Assembly (NCBI GenBank): GCA_003427395.1
Contig: BFEA01000159.1
Span: forward strand, 474,488-500,553
Length of the DNA stretch: 26,066 nucleotides
Origin: Chara braunii
Taxonomy: Eukaryota; Streptophyta; Charophyceae; Charales; Characeae
Reading direction: 5' to 3'
Part shown: positions 1 to 9,575 of the stretch, piece by piece
How positions within the stretch are numbered: position 1 is the stretch's first letter
Layout: the number at the start of each line of letters is the position of its first letter
Notes under the pieces: generated by a model
Seen by the model: only the letters and a program-made list of their open reading frames with translations
Told to the model about the DNA's origin: nothing
The model's database searches: none
Made by a program: the position numbers and the translations under genes

Positions 1-95
1 ACCGGTGAGAAATCTGTGGTTGGGGGCAGCATTTATGAGGTACGTTGCTCTCTTCCTTATCTACCCTCTTCATCTCTTCTTACCGTGAGGAAGTG
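1..95 (+). mobile_element. Tail of 5' LTR, gypsy element 1
   Basis: These 95 bases are identical, by eye, to 8128-8222, which lies downstream of the pol genes of the same element. A direct repeat flanking gag-pol is the hallmark of an LTR retrotransposon, so the window opens inside the 5' LTR. The true 3' end of the LTR cannot be placed, because the downstream copy breaks off at 8222 (next to an n at 8223) and the LTR may continue past base 95. No TGGTATC-type primer-binding site is visible between here and gag. Confidence 0.75.
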
Positions 96-1101
96 AGTTC
101 TGTCTTGAGAGTCCTTTCGATGTGAGGTGTCGCGAGCGCTCAACCTTGAGAGTCGACATTCTTCCTGGGCAGCAAGCTGGTGGGAGACGGGCGAAGCCTC
201 TGAAGGGCTCTGGACAAAGCACTCGGGTCACGTTCACGATGCCAACCCGCTGGGACTAGTACACGCATGCTTGGGCCGCAAGTCCTTGTTCTGCTGCTTG
301 CGCAAATGAGGGTCAACTCGGGCATGGCAGCCTCTATGAGACGCTCACCAGACCGTCTATTAACATTTCTGGTTGGGGACTCAGATTGAATCTGGCTGTG
401 ATCGTCATCATGACTGCGACGTTAAATAATTCCTGAAGAGATGGGGGCGCTCATAATAATCCTCCTGATCAGCCAGATCAACCGGGTGTAAGTGATCGTC
501 ATCCTGACTACGACGTTAAATAATTCCTGAAGAGATGGGGGCGCTCTTAATAATCCTCCTGATCAGCCAGATTAACCGGGTGTAAGGCTCGTCGGTGTAC
601 GAGGGTAAATAAGAGTGTTGTGGCTGCCTTGCTCGACGATGACTTGAGGCACAGGGGTGGGACCGGATTGCACACTTTTAGACACGCTGCTCAACCAGAT
701 ACTCAAGGACGTTGACACAAAGTGACTACTCAAGAGGGATACGGGGGGAGGGGGGATTCCGGTAGCTGTTCGCAGTGGCAATCAACAAACAATCTGCCAT
801 CAAGCATACATCTCCAACAGGAGATGTTATTTTCTGTTTTGATTATCTAGTTGTTACGGACTTGCTGACAACTAACAGACAACTACAGACAGACTAGATC
901 TTTGTTGTATTGCAATCTGCTCCACGGTAATCTAAAAATAGATGTAATGTATCCTGTAGGACCTGACATTAGTTGTAACGACATCACCTACCTATTTCTG
1001 TCCCAGCCGACCGTAAGTAGTTGTGTATCATATGCGGATGTGTGTCAAGCTAGGGTAGGATTCAGTGTGGATTCTAGTTTAGATCACACACACTGTAGCT
1101 C
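96..1101 (+). other. LTR remainder and 5' leader of element 1
   Basis: This stretch lies between the visible LTR repeat and the gag start and has no convincing coding potential. It should contain the rest of U5, the primer-binding site and the packaging leader. I could not find a clear match to a tRNA 3' end, so the primer is unknown. The one clear structure is the 94-bp tandem duplication at 398-585. The short open frames in it (for example 127-309 and 902-1105) show no recognisable domain. Confidence 0.5.
398..585 (+). repeat. 94-bp tandem duplication, two units
   Basis: Unit 1 is 398-491 and unit 2 is 492-585. Both run from gtgatcgtcatc to aaccgggtgtaa. I count four substitutions and no indels between them, so the duplication is old enough to have diverged or came from a diverged copy. 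It sits in the untranslated leader of the gypsy element, about 520 bp upstream of the gag start. Confidence 0.9.
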
Positions 1102-3037
1102 ATGAGTGATGCAAGCACAAGTGAGGAGGAGTTACTTGTGGACGACCGGAGGACTACTCGCAGGACTGCCCGCAGTCGACCCTTGACATTCTTGGAGTTA
1201 GGTCCAGGANACGAGAGAAGATTGAGAAGANAGNCTAGAGAGAGGGCAGCGGCAAGGAGAGCNAGGGCAGCTGAGGACAGTGCTAGAGCTAGAATTACNG
1301 NTAGCATCAGTACAGCNATGGCTACCTCATCTATGACGCAACCCTCTACACAACCCACTTCNTCANNAGTNAGTCAGAGTGGTACTCAGGAGGCCACTAG
1401 TCAGATTGGTCATGTGNGAGTCNGCCAATCTCCTATTANGCCGAAGGACTTGGAAATCCGNCAAGCAGAAGAACTTCAAGATGAGCTACAGCNGCAGATG
1501 GATGAAGTAGTAGAGAGGAGAAGGAAAGCAATGCAAAGAAAAGCTAGACTAGAGAGTAGATTGCAGGAGTTAGGCAGACTNGAAAGACTAGATGAGGCAA
1601 CATTAGACCCTGCTGTTCGTGTGCTGCGAGGCGCCTTACTTTCAATAGCGGAAGCGCAAAGCGTTCAACAGGAATTGTTGGCTGATTTGGTAGCAGGCCN
1701 GAAACAAATTNTGGCTGAACTTAGGGGCATTNGCCNNNCGNCGAGGCCGCCACAGTTTGCTGTAGTTCCCCCTGTAGGTGCGGGTCCATCATCGATGCCG
1801 CAACGCATAGGGCAAACTTTCTCTCCCATGTTTGGCATGCCCTCCCCGGGTGGTTTAGGTGCAACTAGTGGTCCGGTTCATTCAGTCTCAGCCGTACCAT
1901 CTACAACAGTGGTCACCACAGTCCCACTGTCCAGCCAGGCCCAGGTTAGTATGCAACAACCTGTTTCAGTGGCTATGCAGCCGCTGCATCAAGCACCTGG
2001 GCCCATGCAGCCGATGTAGTGGATGCCCAAGATACCTCTAATGAGTCCCAAGCCTTTCTCTGGAGAGAAGAAGAGGGAGGAAGACTTGGACACCTGGGTG
2101 AGGACTGTGCCTACTTATGTGAGGCACAAGCTCACAAGGCCAGAACAGGAAGTGGTAGTGGCTGCCTCCTTTTTAGAAGGATCAGCAGCCGGCTGGTCGA
2201 ATGGCTTGGTGCAGCAACAAGGCTACGGTCAGGATTTCGATGCCTAGGCTCGGTCTCAGACATTGGAACAGTTCGTACGGTCCGTCTACAACAGGTGGAA
2301 TGACCCTGCAAGGGGCTCAAAAGGCCACCGATGCTATCAACAACCTTTGTTCCCGTAGGTTCAAGGATGTTAGAGAGCTTACAGACACCGTAGAATGCCT
2401 CCTCGTGGTACTTGGTGTGCGTTTTGACCCGCATGTTCTCCTAACGGACTACCTAAGGTGCCTACCTACAGAGGTAAGGACCAAGCTGGTTGACGAGGCC
2501 TATATCGACCAACACACTTTTGCTTCTTTTAGTAAGAAAGCACTGGACATAGAGGCAAAGCTAGGATCTGCGCACAAGGCATCCAATGATGGTAGGAAGA
2601 GACTGCCCCAAGACTGGAAGAAAAAGGGTCAGTTAATGTTCGTTGACCACAATGGTCAAACGACGGAGATTGACGACTACTTAGATCTTGGCGAGTTCAC
2701 AGAGCACGATGGGGGTGGTGAGACTTCGGATGGTGGAGTCGTGGCACCCATCAAGGAAAAGGCTAGGGGGACTGGGAAGAAGAAGGTAGTACGGTCCACG
2801 AGTCNGGGCNACCAAGGAACACCCGCATGGGTGAAAATTGGTTTAGAATACGAGGTGTGGCGTGACCNCGTNGCTAGGGGTACATGCATGANCTGTGGNA
2901 ACTTTGGCCNCACGTCCAGGACTTGCCGCGGCAAGAAAGTCACAACGAAGGTAGCTTCACCAACGGTGGTGGGCTTATCTTCGAACCCTGGGCGTGCTTC
3001 NGCGAGCNGCTCACANGGAAACACCTCGGNCCAGTAG
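1102..3037 (+). pseudogene. gag: gag of Ty3/gypsy element 1 (broken)
   Basis: This encodes the structural polyprotein of the retrotransposon particle. The first part, from the ATG at 1102, is acidic, then Arg/Glu-rich with a likely coiled coil around residues 125-165, then a Pro/Gln/Met-rich linker. A TAG at 2017 interrupts it. The capsid-like region resumes in the same frame at 2020, where a KPFSG start and a WxxGLV stretch are visible. It is interrupted by a second TAG at 2245 and shifts frame at about 2305, apparently by one extra base. It then runs to a TAG at 3035. A nucleocapsid zinc knuckle lies at about 2888-2929: Cys-x2-Cys-x4-(cnc codon)-x4-Cys, where cnc is compatible with the expected His. 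Many single n bases lie within it. Protease follows in a different frame, and whether that reflects normal -1 frameshifting or another indel cannot be decided. Confidence 0.8.
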
Positions 3038-3039
3038 GA

Positions 3040-3756
3040 GTGTTAGNNGCTNTTACTCGCGCTGAAGTGGTAACGTTGCCTTCCCCACTTCAGGCGTTGG
3101 CCAAGGCTAGTAACCCACGTATCGCCCCGCAGACACATTCGGACCCACCGATGCTCTGTTCGAGAGATGTGTCTGAGGCCCTAGAAGAGTTAGGGACTGA
3201 GTGGTCAGGAAAGGACCCCAGGGACTCTTGGGCGATGATGACTGGAGGTCCAAAGGGTGAACATTTCGTGGTAGAAGTAGATGTAGGTGGCCGCAAGATT
3301 GGCGCCTTCGCAGACACAGGCTCTACACGAAATTTCATCAGTCGTGCTTGTGTGGATAGATTGCGCTTAGGGGACCAAGTGCAACGGCTTAGCAGAACTG
3401 TAGCTTCTACGCTACCCAACAAGCACAAGATGGTAGTAAAAAACTATNTCAAGGACGTNGNNTGTTCCTTNTCCTATGGAGGAGGGGAAGTGATCCACAA
3501 NATCTCCTTCCTGGTTAGCGACGAACTGCCATTCGACATGTTANTGGGCATGTACTACCTCGGAGTCTCGCAACCACAATTTGATTGGGATAGAAAGGTG
3601 TTGATACACAAGTTGCCAAATGGTAGGGCCGTTAGGCTGCAAAAGTACAAGGCTAGCAGTCTAGTGGAGAAGTACGGCTGCATGTGCGCTTCGTCTTTCC
3701 ATAAATACTACCAGCAGAATCGCGAGGAGGGCATGTACCTAGTTTTTGTCTCTTAG
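3040..3756 (+). pseudogene. pol: Protease region of pol, element 1
   Basis: This is the aspartic protease that cuts the Gag-Pol polyprotein. The active-site motif Asp-Thr-Gly-Ser lies in a hydrophobic context (GAFADTGSTRNFIS, near 3301-3342), as usual for Ty3/gypsy proteases. A later DMLxGMYYLG stretch matches the conserved region near the protease C-terminus. The frame opens upstream, inside the end of gag, so the first coding base is uncertain. A TAG at 3754-3756 stops it, but the same frame continues directly into RT sequence, so the stop is a point lesion and not a real gene end. Several n bases occur up to 3543. Confidence 0.8.
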
Positions 3757-5560
3757 AAAGGGGAGGCCGTTAAATCACCCCCAAAGATAGAAAAAGTCGT
3801 CGCTCAATATTCAGACCTTTTTGAGGAGCCCACAGGCGTGGTGGAAAGGGAGGTGGTCCATGCAATAGAGGTTGTCCCAGGTAGTAAGGTGCCTAGAGGA
3901 CGAATCTATAGGATGTCTCCTGCGGAGTTAGATGAGCTTCGCCGCCAGCTTAAAGAGCTCACAGAGAAGGGATGGATACGGCCTAGTACTTCCTTCTACG
4001 GTGCGCCTGTCTTATTTGTTCCTAAGAAGGGAGGTCCATTAAGGATGTGCATTGACACTCCTATAGTCAATGCACATCCTTAATGGACTTCCCTTCTTAG
4101 GAACAAATAAGACTGGCGCACCGTAGGGGAGGTACTAGGCCGTATCCATCCCTTCTCTGTGAGCTCTTTAAGCTGGCCTCAATGCTATCACCGTAAAGAA
4201 CGCGGAGCCCCTACCCCTCATTGACAACCTCTTGGATAGAGTTCAGGGATGTCGTTACTTCACAAAGATAGATCTGAAGTCCGAATACCATCAAATTGTC
4301 GTTAGACCTGAGGACCAACACAAAACCGCATTTCAGACCAGGTACGGTCTGTACGAGTTTGTGGTGATGCCTTTTGGCCTATGCAATGCGCCTGGTACGT
4401 TCCAGCACGCGATGAATAGGATCTTTCATGACTACTTGGACAAGTTTATCGTCGTGTACCTCGACGATATTCTCATCTTCAGTAGGACTGTAGAGGAGCA
4501 CGCTGAGCACTTGAAAATAGTGCTAGCTCTCCTAAGACAGCACCTGTACAAGGTTAACTTGGATAAATGCGAGTTTGGTCGCACCAAGATCTTGTACTTG
4601 GGTCATGAAATATCAGCGGATGGATTGAGGCCGGAAGATGCGAAGGTGGCCAGCATACGTGACTAGCCCAGACCTCAAACTGTTACTGAGGACAGATCGT
4701 TTTTGGGGATGACAGACTATTATCGTCCGTTTGTGAAAAACTATAGTACTATAGCTTCCCCATTGACAGATCTTATTCGACTTGACACACTTTGGGAGTG
4801 GACTGAAGAGTGTGACGCAAGCTTCAAGCAATTGAAGTATGCTGTAACACACTATGAAGTTCTCAAACTTCCCGATCCTGACAAGCCGTTTGTCGTGACA
4901 ACGGATGCCAGCCAATATGGCATTGGCGTTGTCCTTGCGCAACGGGAGGGGCCAAAGTTGAGACCGATCGAGTTTATGAGTAAGAAGATGCCTTTCAAGA
5001 AGCTAGTTGCGTCCACTTATGAAAGAGAGCTCTACGCCCTATATAGAGCGCTAGTTCATTGGCGACATTACCTCCTAGGGAGATTTTTCTATGTGAGGTC
5101 TGACCATGAGACTCTGCGCTGGATAAAGACGCAGCCCGTGTTGTCTGACGCACTCAAGAGATGGATTCAAGTGATAGATATCTATGACTATCAACTTGAT
5201 CCTATCAAAGGCGCGTACAACAAAGTGGCAAATGCGCTATCAAGAAGGGCAGACTATCTAGGCGCACTAGTAACTGAATTCGGCATATCTAATGATCTTA
5301 CTCGATCGCTGGTGGAAGCCTATGAGGGAGATACAGTTATGTTAGAGATCATTCGTAGATTCCAAGCAAAGGACAAGAAGACTTTGCACGAATTTACCAT
5401 GGTAGATGGCTTGTTGTTCCTTGAAAAGGCAGGGTTTAAAAGACTATGTGTCCCGGATAGTGAGTCTTTGCGTAGTTTATTTTTAGGAGAATGTCATGAT
5501 GCTGTTGGTCATTTTGGTTATAAGAAGACATCAGCAAACTTAGTACAAAAGTTTTGGTGA
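3757..5560 (+). pseudogene. pol: Reverse transcriptase and RNase H of pol, element 1
   Basis: RT copies the element RNA into DNA and RNase H removes the RNA strand. The RT start (GWIRPSTSFYGAPV, KKGG, MCID) is normal up to 4056. A fold-back at 3944-4177 then breaks it, and coding resumes at about 4178 in another frame. The catalytic motif A (FTKIDLKSEYHQI, near 4258-4296) and the YLDD box at 4457-4468 are intact. A TAG at 4664 sits where the family usually has Trp. RNase H shows its acidic residues in TTDAS, YERELYAL and RSDHETL. A TGA at 5558 follows Trp at the start of the integrase region. The order protease-RT-RNase H-integrase identifies Ty3/gypsy (Metaviridae) and not copia. Confidence 0.9.
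3944..4177. repeat. Inverted repeat (fold-back) inside RT
   Basis: Arm 1 is 3944-4056 (113 bases), the loop is 4057-4065 (9 bases) and arm 2 is 4066-4177 (112 bases). The arms are reverse complements with about six differences, including one single-base indel. Arm 1 is normal RT coding sequence, and arm 2 is an inverted copy of it placed between the MCID motif and the following LNAITVKNAEPLP. The few codons expected between those motifs are missing. The insert moves the downstream RT into another frame. Because the arms have diverged, this is less likely to be a recent artefact. Confidence 0.92.
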
Positions 5561-6808
5561 CCTTCTATGATGAAGGATGCAAAACTGTATGTCGAGACTT
5601 GTCAGGTTTGTCTAAGAGACAAACCCAAGACTCAGGCTCCGCTTGGGCTGATCAAGCCCTTGCCGATCCCTGAAGGTCCAGGTCAGAGTGTCTCCATGGA
5701 TTTTATGGACACTCTTGTGACCAGCAAAACCGGCAAACGACACATATTCGTCATTGTAGATCGCTTTACTAAGTATGCCAGAATTATTGTTACGCCGGAG
5801 ACAGCAAAGACAGATCACATCATCAAGCTGTTTATGGATAACTGCGTAAGGGATTTCGGTCTACCTACGTCTATCGTAAGCTTAAGGGATGTAAGATTTA
5901 CCAGCGAACTGTGGCAGTCTACAGCTGAACAGATGGGAACCAAACTCCAGATGACATCAGGGAATAATCCTGAGTCAAATGGACAGGCAGAACAGATGAA
6001 CCGAGTGGTACAGCATTTGCTGCGGCACTACGTCAAGCCAAGTCAGGATGACTGGGACGAGAAGTTACCTCTCGTTGCCAACCTGTATAATAACGCAGTG
6101 CATAGTGCTACCGGAATGACTCCCAACCAACTGCATCTTGGTTGACAGCCTAGAACTGCCTTGGACTTCTTACTACCGGAAAGAGAATCCACTGCAGCAC
6201 CTGGCAGCATAGAGTTTGTTGTTAAGTATGAACAGATGCTGCAGCAAGCCGTAGAGCACATTAGAAAAGCTCAAGATGCAATGATAGCATCTGAGAATAA
6301 GCATAGATGGCCTTCTAATTTCCAGGTAGGTGACAGAGTTTGGGTAAAAGCATTTGAACTTGGTAAGGAGCTAGGAATCTCTAGAAAATTGATGCCACAA
6401 TTTTTCGGTCCGTGGGAGGTCCTAGATGTGATAGGAGATCAACCGGATGGGCCATCCTATGTGGTTCGCATCNCACCCCATCTACACACCTACCCTGTAT
6501 TCCATGCTTCAAAGTTGGCACCTTTCGCTGCTACTGAGCAGTTTCCTTCCAGGAGATCAANGCTNCCCNCAACCNTGGATGGCGAAGTGGACATTGACCA
6601 NATTGTCGAGCATCGAGTGATGCCTGTTCCACGACCATCAGGCAGAGGGCGCCCTCNTAAGCCAAGGATACAGTACCAGGTGAGTTTCAGACATCACCTG
6701 GATCCTAAAGAAGATCGCTGGTTCACTCGGGAGGAACTCATGAGAACAGCGCCTCAAGTGATTGCAGGCTACGAAAGAGAACGAAAAGGGAAGATGCCTG
6801 CAGAATAG
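5480..6808 (+). pseudogene. pol: Integrase with chromodomain-like tail, element 1
   Basis: Integrase inserts the cDNA into the genome. The N-terminal zinc-binding HHCC pattern spans about 5491-5610 (His in CHD and GHF, Cys in ETC and QVC), with the TGA at 5558 inside it. The core has the first Asp in SMDFMD and the Glu in the GQAEQMNR block. The second catalytic position, normally SDRD, reads Ser-Leu-Arg-Asp at 5879-5890. A TGA at 6143 interrupts the same frame. The C-terminal part (about 6600-6790: an EHR strand, a YQVSF strand, a DRWFTREEL helix start, a GYE end) resembles the chromodomain of chromoviruses, which can steer integration to marked chromatin. The chromodomain call is by pattern only. 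Confidence 0.85.
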
Positions 6809-6834
6809 AGACTTCTCAGAGGACTCACGAAGTT

Positions 6835-6844
6835 GAGGAGGGAA
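6835..6844 (+). promoter_or_regulatory. Probable polypurine tract, element 1
   Basis: The run gaggagggaa lies 27 bases after the pol stop, immediately before sequence beginning tgcgatgatcag. A purine run at this position normally primes plus-strand DNA synthesis, and the LTR starts with TG just after it. The exact LTR start (6845 or 6850) is not certain, because the 5' copy of that end lies outside the window. Confidence 0.5.
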
Positions 6845-8222
6845 TGCGATGATCAGTGTCCTCGGTAGGCCTACTGGGCCTTGTCTGCAGCCTTACCCGC
6901 CCTAAGTGAAGGCGGGCCTGGCTTTTGCAAGAGGCCCTCGACTGTCAATTTCATATTTGGGGTCCAGGCAGTTGCGACGCGCCAGCTGGTTGAAAGAAAC
7001 TCAGGCGGAGTACCGAAGACATTTCCACGGCCTACCGGGCCTTTCCAAAGAATGCAGGCCCTGGGCGTGATTCGCAGCCTCATACAGAGACAGTTGGGCG
7101 CCCAACCGAANGAGGNCCNGCAGCCCAGTAGCTGCTGCATCCAGANAGCATCCTGGGGCCTTCCGGAAGCTGCTGGGCCCAGGCCAGCCCAGCCAGGCTG
7201 CGAGAGCTGGCCAGCTCTTTTTCCATAAAGGAAAGAGCTCTGGCCAGGCAGCCTCATTCAGGCACTCGCATGCTGGCGGCAGCGCTGCTAGAGCAGATGC
7301 TCGTGGGCTGNTGCTAGCACTGGGAGGCGAGGTGCAGCACGTGCGGTCGTGCAGAGGAGGAGGGCNCTGCTNAGGGCAGCGCCATAGCCCAGCCACCATA
7401 GCTGGTGGGCTTGGACTACANTGAAGTGNAGGGGTGGTCTTCNGGTGTCAGAGAGGACAGGCGTGGGTGAAGTCAGGGGATAGGTGAAGGATGATGATNA
7501 TGATGATGATGTGAGGGCACGTACCTTGTNTTGGCGATGGTCTGCATGGGCGGCATCTTCAAGTACTTCNGGCTGCTGCTGATGTCAACAGTTGCATTGT
7601 CNTTTTGTAGTCTGTAGNAGCTGTGTAGAAGTAGGCTGGGCGCTGAGCGCCAAGTGTNAGTGTAAGGGAANTGGATACTTGTGTTGAAGAGGAGAGAGTG
7701 TGCTCTCCATAAACATTGGTTTTCAGTGCTANGAAACTCCATTGGTGTANTATTNGTGCAATGCTGCTATCTAGACACGGTGTGACTATTTGACTTGCAA
7801 TGTGATGGTGTGATCGGGGATTGTCATCTCGCTGTTGCTTATTTTCCTTGCAAATTGGTATTGGAGCTGGTTCATATTGCGCTTCATTGGTTCTTCGCAA
7901 TAGCTATTGGTGCTTCGCATGAGGTGTGGGGCAGTGATACGACATTGGCGTTGAACATTAGGCGGCCCAGGGTTGTGTGGGCACGCCGAGGAGCTATGTG
8001 GTGACATACGGGATGTATGCTGGATGATGAGAACTTGCTGATGTGACATATCAAGCTGAGGTTGAACCGCATTCTGCTGTTGGTTGTGCCGGAGCAAAGA
8101 CCGGTCATCATAATTGCACATCAGGTTACCGGTGAGAAATCTGTGGTTGGGGGCAGCATTTATGAGGTACGTTGCTCTCTTCCTTATCTACCCTCTTCAT
8201 CTCTTCTTACCGTGAGGAAGTG
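6845..8222 (+). mobile_element. 3' LTR of gypsy element 1 (incomplete)
   Basis: This region follows the polypurine tract and ends with the 95-bp block repeated at 1-95, so it is the downstream LTR. Visible length is about 1.38 kb. It is GC-rich with many GGCC and GGGCC motifs at 6870-7400, has a (GAT)n-like tract near 7490-7512, and becomes more AT-rich later. Scattered n bases occur from 7112 to 7755. The sequence that should follow 8222 by comparison with the 5' copy (agttctgtc) is missing, and the block is joined to a repeated LTR piece instead. The short open frames on both strands look like chance. Confidence 0.65.
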
Positions 8223-8223
8223 N

Positions 8224-8317
8224 AATGCTGCTATCTAGACACGGTGTGACTATTTGACTTGCAATGTGATGGTGTGATCGGGGATTGTCATCTCGCTGTT
8301 GCTTATTTTCCTTGCAA
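8224..8317 (+). repeat. Duplicated LTR fragment after single n
   Basis: This block is identical, by eye, to 7760-7853 of the 3' LTR, an offset of 464 bp. It is separated from the 95-bp LTR repeat by one n at 8223, and both junction sides carry gtg. It ends abruptly in ttgcaa, and unrelated sequence begins at 8318. It could be a partial tandem duplication within the LTR or an assembly join between LTR copies. Confidence 0.85.
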
Positions 8318-8495
8318 TCATAACATCAAGCCCGAAATTTTATCTGCTGACAGGAGTTATTGTGGGTTCAAACTTTAAACTTCAAAATCTTGATCTCGCA
8401 ATTTTGTGTTGCGGACCCTGACATAAAACTTACATAATAGGAGTTTTGTCTTTCCCAGTCGGTGAAAAAGATCACAGGCAGCGCTGCAGGGCATG

Positions 8496-9512
8496 CTAAG
8501 GAGAGATTCTCAAAATCTGCTGCTTCTTTTCACTGTGCACCCCTTCTGATTTGTGGACGTCAAACTTCATATCGAAGGAAACAGTGGTTCCCAGGCCAAC
8601 ACCTCCACTGATTGTCACGTCCCCACCATGCAGCTGGCATATGGCCTTGGCAATTGACAGTCCGAGTCCGATGCCTCCATGCCTGCGAGCTGGTGACGTG
8701 TCAGCCTTCACAAACTCCTGGAACAGGTCAGGGATCAAACTGTCGTTGATACCTATCCCGGAGTCCTGGACCTAACCAGACAATCGAATTGACTCCACGG
8801 AGCTCTTGTGTAGGCATCCAGTCACTGTGTCCATTGGGAATTTCAGACGCCACTTGGGAGACAATGACATCCTGTGCGATTTCTCTCCATCCCCCTCTGT
8901 GCTTTTCAAATCGGCAGCCTGAGGGACTTCCATATTATCGCTGTACCCTCTCCGTCCCCCCGATGAACAACTAGGTAAGCCAGCTGTGTCTGTCTCACCA
9001 CTCTGAATAAGGCTTGATGTCACGGGCTCAGAGACAGATTCCATCTGATAGCCGCTCCAAAAATCATTTGCGTTGTGATGAACTTCTTGCTCTTCATGCC
9101 TGGTTTTAACGGTGACAGCCACTGGGTTACTCAACCCAAACTTCCATGCATTGTTGATGAGGTGCCGGAACACTATGAAGAGTTGGTAGCGATCACCCAC
9201 AAACATTGCCGGGATGTCTCCAGCCAGATCGTATGATATCACGACCTGGTACCTTTCGGCATGCTGCCTGATTGCTTCTTTGACGTCATCCATGAGCTCG
9301 CTGAGGCTGAACGGTCGCAAATTGAGTGGATGCTTACCACCTTTGAGGGCCTCAAAAGTTGTGACATCATTTAAGAGTTCATACAAGGCGTCCGTGGAGC
9401 CAGCAACTGTCCTCACCATATCAGTTGAGTAAGGGGTGAGCATTGCTTCTTTCAGGAACTGGACGCCGTGATCAATATATTTGAGAGGAGCTTCAAGCTG
9501 CTGGTGCATAAC
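8496..9512 (-). pseudogene. Sensor histidine kinase fragment (DHp and ATPase domains)
   Basis: Sensor histidine kinases autophosphorylate a His and pass the phosphate to a response-regulator Asp. Reading leftwards from a likely splice acceptor (tttcaacag on the minus strand, 9513-9514), the sequence shows a DHp-like helix pair (MHQQLEAPL, then a helix ending ELLNDVTTFEAL), an N box (RHLINNAWKFG), a G1 box (DSGIGI), an F box (LFQEFVKAD) and a G2 box (GGIGLGLSIAKAI). The ATPase domain ends with TTVSFDMKF and a stop at 8496. The phospho-acceptor H box is atypical, since it lacks the usual HE(L/I)RTPL spacing. About 120 low-complexity residues separate the N and G1 boxes, far more than usual. A TAG at 8772-8774 lies just before G1 in the same frame. 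No receiver domain follows. Upstream sensor exons were not found. It may be a broken host gene or a fragment carried here; if the TAG is a sequencing error or is spliced out, it could be a real 3' exon. Confidence 0.72.
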
Positions 9513-9575
9513 CTGTTGAAATGGACATGACCACCAAAACATGCCAAGATCAGGAAATGGATGGTTAAATGACAA

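Noticed and set aside
2884-3037. Programmed -1 frameshift at the gag-pol overlap
   Set aside because: The frame relation would fit, but I see no convincing slippery heptamer, n bases lie in the overlap, and an indel at about 2305 already disturbs the frame.
2017-3756. Programmed TAG readthrough in gag and pol
   Set aside because: There are three TAG stops here, but further TAG/TGA stops at 4664, 5558 and 6143 and indels in the same element make simple decay the better reading.
8360-8385. tRNA-like gggttcaaac box
   Set aside because: There is no matching A box or cloverleaf around it.
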